Origin: Bacteroidales bacterium
GTDB lineage: Bacteria > Bacteroidota > Bacteroidia > Bacteroidales > JAADJA01
DNA length: 6,544 bases
Reading direction: 5' to 3'
NCBI GenBank assembly: GCA_021107975.1
Contig: JAIORT010000211.1
Span: forward strand, 1 to 6,544
A model generated the notes under the pieces. The model worked only from the letters and a program-made list of their open reading frames with translations, was not told the origin of the DNA and ran no database searches. How positions within the stretch are numbered: the first letter of the stretch is position 1; every line of letters starts with the position of its first letter. Position numbers and translations under genes: made by a program. Shown piece after piece: positions 1 to 6,544 of the stretch.

Positions 1-20
1 AATATAAACAAAAGCTACTA

Positions 21-60
21 CCTGCCTCGCCATCCTACTGCTGGTGTGCTGGCAGGCAGG
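21..60. repeat. Imperfect inverted repeat, possible terminator of the phosphatase gene
   Basis: CCTGCCT at 21-27 pairs with AGGCAGG at 54-60. The pairing continues inward with GCC 29-31 and GGC 51-53 after one bulged base, giving a 10-bp stem with a 19-base loop. Read on the minus strand it lies about 115 bases beyond the stop of the phosphatase gene and is followed after a few bases by CTTTTGTTT, so it could end that transcript. The loop is long and the T run imperfect, so a dispersed G/C-rich repeat is equally possible. The rest of 1-175 shows no gene on either strand. Confidence 0.35.
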
Positions 61-122
61 CTTAAAGCAGAGGGGGTAGGTAGGTATGTTGTTTATATGA
101 TGTTCCTGGTACTGCATGCACA

Positions 123-157
123 CAGGCTTAGATTGGAAGACTTGAACCCATTGGGGG
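123..157 (+). repeat. Degenerate direct repeat, left copy
   Basis: This segment contains TGGAAGACTTGAAC followed by CCCATTGGGGG. It resembles 1036-1069 on the same strand: by eye about 25 of 34 aligned columns agree, with 13 of 14 in the TGGAA.ACTTGAAC core. The two copies bracket the phosphatase gene. The function is unknown and chance similarity cannot be excluded. Confidence 0.3.
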
Positions 158-175
158 AAGCATGTGGGGTGGGCT

Positions 176-907
176 TTAGTCTTTCCCTACTGTCAAAGCC
201 ATTACTTTCACGGAAAGGTAACCGTTCCCATTGTCATACACCAACTTCCACCCGGCTTTCCTGAGATATTTTTTAACGTAATTATTATGCAGTCCATGCG
301 CCACAAGGATTACCATGCCGTCTTTATGTGCCCGGGATGCCAGTGTGGCCGCATTGGTTCGTGCCCGGTCTTTGGCTTCGCGGAAAGACTCGATGTTTTT
401 GTCGTTCAATCCCAGCAGCCAAAGCATCCGGGAGCTTGTTGTCCAGCAGCGTGTAGGTATTTTGATGTTGCACCACTTCATGGTTTTGCGTTCAAACTCC
501 CGGTAGTTGCTGTCTTCCATCAGGATCAATACCTCACCGAAAGCCAGTTGTGCAGTATGACTCGCCCGGGGCAGGGAACTGTGGAGGATGGTATCAACAG
601 GGATACCCTCCAGGTGCAAAGGCCCTTCGGAAAAAGGAACCACAGTGGCTGAGTCATAATCCAGCATAAAGCGTACGGCTTCATCACGGTTGCGCCATCC
701 TTTTTTCTCTATATCAGGCTCTCCGTGACGGATCAGAAAAACCTGCAGGATTCCGGAGACAGTGTTTTTATAAATGTGCAGCGGTTCCCCGGACCCCTGG
801 TTTTTATAATAGTTCTTCAGGTTCCTTAGGCTAAAATCCTGGGTGTGACCAGCCTGTACCAGGGCTGCCATAAAAAATAAAACCGGTAAAATGGATCTGT
901 AGTTCAT
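176..907 (-). CDS. Secreted histidine phosphatase family protein (phosphoglycerate mutase-like)
   Basis: This is a 243-aa protein of the histidine phosphatase superfamily (branch 1), whose members move or remove phosphoryl groups through a phosphohistidine intermediate; its substrate cannot be told. With the ATG at 907 as start, a signal peptide is visible (MNYRS, then a hydrophobic run LPVLFFMAALVQAG), so the protein is probably exported to the periplasm. No lipobox cysteine is seen. The RHG signature is at 60-62 in VFLIRHGEP, a second arginine is in SLPRASHTA (about 114), an acidic candidate is in YREFER (about 138), and the second catalytic histidine is in LVAHG (204). All expected core residues are therefore present. 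The open frame also reaches a TTG at 919, but the ATG gives the cleaner signal peptide. The stop is TAA at 178-176. One 60-base stretch inside the gene (361-420) is about 55% GC against about 32% for 1381-1440 in the next gene, so the gene may have a different origin. It is transcribed divergently from the LytTR gene. Confidence 0.88.
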   Translation of the reverse strand: MNYRSILPVLFFMAALVQAGHTQDFSLRNLKNYYKNQGSGEPLHIYKNTVSGILQVFLIRHGEPDIEKKGWRNRDEAVRFMLDYDSATVVPFSEGPLHLEGIPVDTILHSSLPRASHTAQLAFGEVLILMEDSNYREFERKTMKWCNIKIPTRCWTTSSRMLWLLGLNDKNIESFREAKDRARTNAATLASRAHKDGMVILVAHGLHNNYVKKYLRKAGWKLVYDNGNGYLSVKVMALTVGKD

Positions 908-930
908 AGAACGATGCAAAGTAAGGAATT

Positions 931-946
931 AGATTTTATAAAATCT
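931..946. promoter_or_regulatory. Perfect 16-bp palindrome upstream of the phosphatase gene
   Basis: AGATTTTATAAAATCT equals its own reverse complement. It lies 24 bases upstream of the phosphatase ATG, in the region shared with the divergent LytTR gene. The place fits an operator for a dimeric repressor over the phosphatase promoter. It is AT-rich, so chance is a real alternative. Confidence 0.3.
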
Positions 947-1035
947 TAGACTATGAATGATTTTTTTCAGTGGTTGATGGGATTTCGCTGAGAGAGGTAT
1001 ATTGGTTATAGGATGGCCCAGGTCCTTCATCCTTA

Positions 1036-1069
1036 CAAGCCGGGGCTGGAAAACTTGAACAATTAGGGG
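1036..1069 (+). repeat. Degenerate direct repeat, right copy
   Basis: This segment contains TGGAAAACTTGAAC followed by AATTAGGGG and matches 123-157 with about 25 of 34 columns identical. It lies in the intergenic region between the phosphatase gene and the LytTR gene. Together the copies enclose about 880 bases that hold the GC-rich phosphatase gene. Confidence 0.3.
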
Positions 1070-1102
1070 TCTATCGCTATTTTTAGTTTCGCAAAGTATA
1101 AT

Positions 1103-1110
1103 TATCTTTG
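1103..1110 (+). promoter_or_regulatory. Bacteroidota-type -7 promoter element for the LytTR gene
   Basis: TATCTTTG matches the Bacteroidota -7 consensus TAnnTTTG exactly and ends 21 bases before the ATG at 1132. This would place the transcript start roughly 15 bases upstream of the start codon. The matching -33 element (TTG/TTTG) is poor: only TTTTAG at 1081-1086 lies near the expected distance. The promoter may therefore be weak or need an activator. Confidence 0.5.
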
Positions 1111-1131
1111 TAAAATAAATTACTTACTGAT

Positions 1132-1983
1132 ATGCTTAAAAACTTAAATAAACCCTATCCTTTTTTTGACGATCTGGTGTACAACCTTAAGGTTATTCTG
1201 GGTATCAGTATGTTCCTGTTCCTTTTTATTCTTTTTTTTCAACCGGTTGAACTTCAAAATTTTGAATTTAATAACCAGCTTTTAATTATCGCGGGTTTTG
1301 GCGGAATAACTTTTTTAATCCTTGGTTTAAATTATATTCTGTTTCCTTCCATTTTCCCAAAGCTTTTCCTTTATGGCAACTGGCAATTATACAAAGACAT
1401 TTTATTGAATTTTATTACATGGGCATTCTTGGCTGTAGCTTTTAATTTTTATTCTCATTATGTTGGTTTGATGAGCATTACTTTTCATTTATCGTTCAGA
1501 ATTATCTTACTTGGGCTTATACCGGTTGTCGCTCTTATTATCCTGCATCAGTTTAAAATTTACAAAATCAATTTTCAACAAATCCTGGATCTGTCCAAAA
1601 ATGCAGGCATCCCATTCAACATTACGGCTTCGGATAAAAAAATAGAATTTATTACGGATAATAAAGCCGAAAATTTTAATATTCATATATCAAACATAGT
1701 GATGATTAAATCGGCTAACAATTATATTGAAATATTCATGAATGATAATGGTGTTATTAATAAAAAATTGATTCGTTCCACCCTTAAAAATGCAGAAAAT
1801 CAGATGAAGTCCTTTCCAAACGTTATCCGTTGTCACCGGACAACATTGATCAATATTGATTACATCATAAAGCTCAGCAGTGGTCAACACGGTTCTATAT
1901 TGCACCTTAAAAACACGGATGAAAAGGTTCCTGTTTCGCGACAGTTTATTGTACAGGTCAGGGAAGCTATCAAATCCCGGTAA
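1132..1983 (+). CDS. Membrane-anchored LytTR-family transcription regulator
   Basis: This 283-aa protein joins four predicted membrane helices to a C-terminal LytTR DNA-binding domain. The helices lie at about residues 20-37, 50-70, 88-107 and 118-139. A short linker (about 140-165) follows, then the LytTR domain at about 165-281. LytTR hallmarks are IVMIKSANNYIEIF (189-202), VIRCHRTTLINIDYI (231-245) and VPVSRQF (266-272). LytTR domains bind short repeated DNA sites. This membrane form has no receiver domain and is known in Bacteroidota as a one-component regulator, so its signal is presumably sensed by the membrane part; the ligand is unknown. The ATG at 1132 follows a TAnnTTTG element and starts the family-typical N-terminus with KPYPFFDD. 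No histidine kinase gene is nearby. The next gene on the strand, 127 bases away, encodes a radical SAM enzyme and is the first candidate target. Confidence 0.9.
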   Translation: MLKNLNKPYPFFDDLVYNLKVILGISMFLFLFILFFQPVELQNFEFNNQLLIIAGFGGITFLILGLNYILFPSIFPKLFLYGNWQLYKDILLNFITWAFLAVAFNFYSHYVGLMSITFHLSFRIILLGLIPVVALIILHQFKIYKINFQQILDLSKNAGIPFNITASDKKIEFITDNKAENFNIHISNIVMIKSANNYIEIFMNDNGVINKKLIRSTLKNAENQMKSFPNVIRCHRTTLINIDYIIKLSSGQHGSILHLKNTDEKVPVSRQFIVQVREAIKSR

Positions 1984-2003
1984 CATACTATTTCATTCAT
2001 CAA

Positions 2004-2024
2004 GGGGCGAATGTCATTCGTCCC
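2004..2024 (+). terminator. Hairpin between the LytTR and radical SAM genes
   Basis: The arms 2004-2012 (GGGGCGAAT) and 2016-2024 (ATTCGTCCC) pair over nine positions, one of them a G-U pair, around a three-base loop. The hairpin begins 20 bases after the LytTR stop codon. The bases that follow (ATTTATCACTCATTTT) are AT-rich but not a clean U run, so it may be a weak terminator, an RNA-stabilising 3' structure, or part of the leader of the radical SAM gene. No other element is clear in 1984-2110. Confidence 0.35.
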
Positions 2025-2110
2025 ATTTATCACTCATTTTAAACCAAAAGCATTCTATATATCCCAATTTTTCGGATCAGCTTTTTATATTCATTAATAT
2101 TGCGACCATT

Positions 2111-4253
<2,143 letters not shown>

Positions 4254-4282
4254 TAGTTATTATTTTTTGTTTGAGTAGTTGT

Positions 4283-4308
4283 CCCCAACCCCTCCCAGGA
4301 GGGGAGTT
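4283..4308. repeat. G/C-rich palindrome upstream of the DUF559 gene
   Basis: CCCCTCC at 4289-4295 and GGAGGGG at 4298-4304 form a perfect 7-bp inverted repeat around CA, with a CCCC block at 4283-4286 beside it. On the minus strand it lies about 36 bases before the DUF559 ATG and would read in frame as TPLLGGVGD before two stop codons. Short GGAGGGG palindromes of this kind are, as far as I recall, scattered in Bacteroidota genomes and often lie near DUF559 genes. No T run follows, so it is a poor terminator. No second copy was seen on the other side of the DUF559 gene. Confidence 0.55.
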
Positions 4309-4346
4309 CCACCACAAGTCCCTAAAAAGGCGTGAAGTACCACATT

Positions 4347-4895
4347 TTATATTTTATCCGGCAAATCATATATTAAATCAATATGGTTTGAATGTCTGTG
4401 TAAAATTTTAAGATATTTGTTCAAATCGTCTTTAAAATCCAGTAAATAATCTTCATGCAATTTTTTGGTTACAAGGTTTAATAATCTTTTTGTTGTAATC
4501 CCAAGTTTTGAATCGAACACAGTCCAGCAAGTGCCCAGGTCGTCTGAAAAATTTGTAAAAACCTCATTCAATAACAGATTAAGAAGTTCTGCTTCGTTGC
4601 GTTTGTTACCTGTAACTTTTGTGTAATAATTGATCTCTTTTACAGCTTTCCCAATTGATGTAGCAATGCTTTTCTGCAAGGGACCTTTAGATGACAGCTT
4701 AAACAAATGAAATTGAATTTTTGCTTTTGTTTCTTCAAATAAATCCTGTTCCGCCTCTTCTTTCAGCAAATACTCAACGTTTATCAGATCGTAAACCTCT
4801 TTGCTACTTCGGGCTATCTTTAAAACCAATTTTTGCAATTCTTTTACCGGGATGTTTTGAATCCCCTGTTTGAATTCTTTAGATACAGCAGGCAT
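4347..4895 (-). CDS. Hypothetical protein, helix-rich (possibly DUF6155-like)
   Basis: This 182-aa protein has no motif I can place with certainty. It has no signal peptide or membrane segment, looks mostly alpha-helical, and is rich in Lys, Leu and Glu. The N-terminal part (PVKELQKLVLKIARSSKEVYDLINVEY, about residues 16-42) resembles DUF6155 proteins of Bacteroidota, which begin with a similar helix pattern, but this is only a visual likeness. The ATG at 4895 is 14 bases past the stop of the 544-aa DUF1186/SEC-C gene, so the two are almost surely one transcript. No Shine-Dalgarno sequence is seen, as expected for this phylum. It is probably cytoplasmic. Confidence 0.75.
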   Translation of the reverse strand: MPAVSKEFKQGIQNIPVKELQKLVLKIARSSKEVYDLINVEYLLKEEAEQDLFEETKAKIQFHLFKLSSKGPLQKSIATSIGKAVKEINYYTKVTGNKRNEAELLNLLLNEVFTNFSDDLGTCWTVFDSKLGITTKRLLNLVTKKLHEDYLLDFKDDLNKYLKILHRHSNHIDLIYDLPDKI

Positions 4896-4909
4896 TTTTT
4901 ATAAATAAT

Positions 4910-6544
4910 TTAATTAGAATTATTTTTATTCAAACAACATTTTTTATACTTTTTTCCACTGCCACATGGACATGGGTCATTCCTGCCTATTTTTGATTCT
5001 TTTCGCACAGGCAGAATTTCCGGCATTTCTTTATAATCATCATACAACATTTCATCATAATCCACTACATCATCATCCATTACCTTATCATCATCTTCAC
5101 TATAGCATGCCCAGGTAGTTGTAATATTTTCATACCTGTCGGAAATATTCATTAATTTCTTTGTATGATCATATTTAGATGGTTTTATAATATCTTCATT
5201 AACCGAAGTAAAGTCTCCGCAAATCCCCATACTTACATAACCTAATTCATAAAGCTTTTCAATTTCAGGGAGCAACCTGTCTGCATTTATATCAATCAGT
5301 TCGCAAATCATTAAGCCGATGGCATCACTGTCAACGACATTATCTTTTAAATCGCTATTGATAAAGTATTGTAAAACATCTTTAAACCAGATAATCACTT
5401 CTTCTTTTCTTTCCGGCTGATGAAGGGCAATTTGCTGCATTACAACTGTAATTCCAGAGCGAGCAAAAGTATAAATAGACGGCTCACAAATGAATTGCTT
5501 TAATTTTTCAAACTGGTTACCTGCGATGTAATAAAGCGGCTCCCATAAGGCATTGGTAAGAAAATTACCGAACCAGAAATCATTAAATTTCTCCCCCTGC
5601 CGGAAAATCTCCAGGACAATATCCAGGCTTTCTTCTGCACACAATTCGCCAAGTAAATACATGGCATGAATTGCAAACGTCATAGTTTCTTCATCCCAGC
5701 CGTTTGTTTCAAGCCGGTTTTTAAAATATTCGTAACGGCACATACTATCCCGAAGCACTTCTTCCAGGTCGCCAATTAATGTTTCGCGGGGAAGGGCAAG
5801 TATTATATTAAGATTTTTCCTGCCGATATAAAGTCCTTTCTGATACAAAAGGTTAATTTCTTCATGGGTAAATTCGGGTTGTTGTGTTTTTTGTTCAACA
5901 CTGACCTTTGATGGGGTTTTTACCCTGATCTTGGTTTTTTCCTCGTCTTCCATTCTTTTTGCGCCGGCTTTCATTCTTCCGGGAAATAAATAGGGTAATG
6001 CCTGCTCGGTATCGGGGTGGTCAGGCGCTATTTTCTTCAGGATTTCATATCTTGATTCTGCTGCTTCCTGGTTGCCGATGGCAGTAAAATACATGATGGC
6101 AAAACGATTGAACCCGGTAACCTCGGCTAAGTGAAAAACCTGTCTCTCGGGATAAAGCTCCTGGATTTCCATCATCATGCCGAGCACTTCGGTCATTTTT
6201 TCATATTCCTTGTTTTCGTAATATTCGGCAGCCAGGTTAAGCTTTCCGAAAAGGTAGTCGGGATGTTCGGCTATGACCCACAGGTTTACTTCCCGGGCTT
6301 TTTGCATATTTCCGTTTTCTTTGTATGCCACCGACAGGAAGTTCTTTAATTGGGGATTTTTCGGGTTTTTTTCAATGAGTTTTAATATTTTTTCAATGAT
6401 TTTTTTGCTGCCCTTACTTTCCGATATTTCATAATATAACGGTTCCAGTTCTCTTCGCAGTTCCGGCGTCATAGCATTTTGTTCATCCATAAACTCCGGG
6501 TCGGTGGTTATCTCGTAACCGTATTCTTTAAATCTTTCGTTCAT
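4910..6544 (-). CDS. TPR-like, DUF1186 and SEC-C domain protein
   Basis: This 544-aa cytoplasmic protein has three visible parts. Residues about 45-185 look like TPR-type helical repeats ([42 protein letters not shown]). Residues about 228-455 match the pattern of DUF1186: [48 protein letters not shown] and [14 protein letters not shown]. An acidic stretch (483-505, many Asp) leads to a C-terminal SEC-C zinc motif, [17 protein letters not shown], with ligands C525, C527, C536 and C537. SEC-C motifs bind zinc and were first described in SecA, where they contact SecB and ribosomes; here the motif suggests a protein- or ribosome-binding adaptor, with no enzymatic activity visible. A charged linker (about 190-225) joins the TPR and DUF1186 parts. 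The start ATG is the last codon of the window, so an earlier start outside cannot be excluded. Confidence 0.8.
   Translation of the reverse strand: MNERFKEYGYEITTDPEFMDEQNAMTPELRRELEPLYYEISESKGSKKIIEKILKLIEKNPKNPQLKNFLSVAYKENGNMQKAREVNLWVIAEHPDYLFGKLNLAAEYYENKEYEKMTEVLGMMMEIQELYPERQVFHLAEVTGFNRFAIMYFTAIGNQEAAESRYEILKKIAPDHPDTEQALPYLFPGRMKAGAKRMEDEEKTKIRVKTPSKVSVEQKTQQPEFTHEEINLLYQKGLYIGRKNLNIILALPRETLIGDLEEVLRDSMCRYEYFKNRLETNGWDEETMTFAIHAMYLLGELCAEESLDIVLEIFRQGEKFNDFWFGNFLTNALWEPLYYIAGNQFEKLKQFICEPSIYTFARSGITVVMQQIALHQPERKEEVIIWFKDVLQYFINSDLKDNVVDSDAIGLMICELIDINADRLLPEIEKLYELGYVSMGICGDFTSVNEDIIKPSKYDHTKKLMNISDRYENITTTWACYSEDDDKVMDDDVVDYDEMLYDDYKEMPEILPVRKESKIGRNDPCPCGSGKKYKKCCLNKNNSN

Noticed and set aside
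164..652. A 162-codon open frame on the plus strand.
   Set aside because: It runs antisense to the phosphatase gene, which has clear catalytic motifs, and its own translation shows no recognisable domain.
908..919. A TTG start at 919 for the phosphatase gene.
   Set aside because: It adds only four residues in front of a good signal peptide that starts at the ATG at 907; nothing favours the rarer start codon.
985..1070. Possible TPP riboswitch, from CTGAGAG at about 988 and CTTGAAC near 1054.
   Set aside because: The conserved core that should follow (a TGAACCTGAT-like segment and the later CCAG-type stem) is missing, the spacing is wrong, and the downstream gene is a LytTR regulator, not a thiamin gene.
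2095..2102. TAATATTG as a -7 promoter element for the radical SAM gene.
   Set aside because: It differs from TAnnTTTG in the core, has no good -33 partner, and ends only eight bases before the start codon.
1880..2110. A 77-residue N-terminal extension of the radical SAM protein.
   Set aside because: It overlaps the end of the LytTR gene, contains no domain features, and the B12-binding domain begins exactly at the ATG at 2111.
4289..4304. The GGAGGGG palindrome as a transcription terminator of the 182-aa gene.
   Set aside because: The loop is very tight and no T run follows on the minus strand, so an ordinary intrinsic terminator is unlikely.

Overview
The window looks like a chromosomal segment of a Bacteroidota bacterium. 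The reasons are the low GC content of most genes, start codons without Shine-Dalgarno sequences, a TAnnTTTG promoter element in front of one gene, and families typical of that phylum: a four-helix membrane LytTR regulator, a stand-alone DUF559 endonuclease, and a DUF1186/SEC-C protein. No rRNA, tRNA, CRISPR array or intact insertion sequence was seen.

Layout. Positions 1-175 hold no gene, only an imperfect inverted repeat. A secreted histidine-phosphatase-family gene lies on the minus strand at 176-907. It is clearly richer in GC than its neighbours and is flanked by two copies of a degenerate ~35-bp direct repeat. A 224-bp region (908-1131) separates it from the divergent plus-strand pair: a membrane-anchored LytTR transcription regulator (1132-1983) and a B12-binding radical SAM enzyme of the DUF4070 type (2111-3592). 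The pair is separated by 127 bp that contain a hairpin.

From 3587 to the right-hand edge everything reads on the minus strand. In transcription order these are a TPR-like/DUF1186/SEC-C protein (544 aa, starting exactly at the window edge), an unrecognised 182-aa protein 14 bp downstream, a short G/C-rich palindrome, a DUF559 endonuclease-fold gene, and a broken C-terminal remnant of hsdM, the type I restriction-modification methylase subunit. The remnant has no start codon, is entered directly from the end of the DUF559 gene in another frame, and its stop codon lies inside the last codons of the convergent radical SAM gene.

How it may work together. The LytTR regulator may control the adjacent radical SAM enzyme, whose substrate is unknown; this rests on proximity only. 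The right-hand half looks like a scar of a lost restriction-modification locus, with a DUF559 gene as survivor or invader. No complete new multi-gene system can be claimed from this sequence. The best candidates for follow-up are the LytTR/radical SAM pair and the palindrome-DUF559-hsdM junction.
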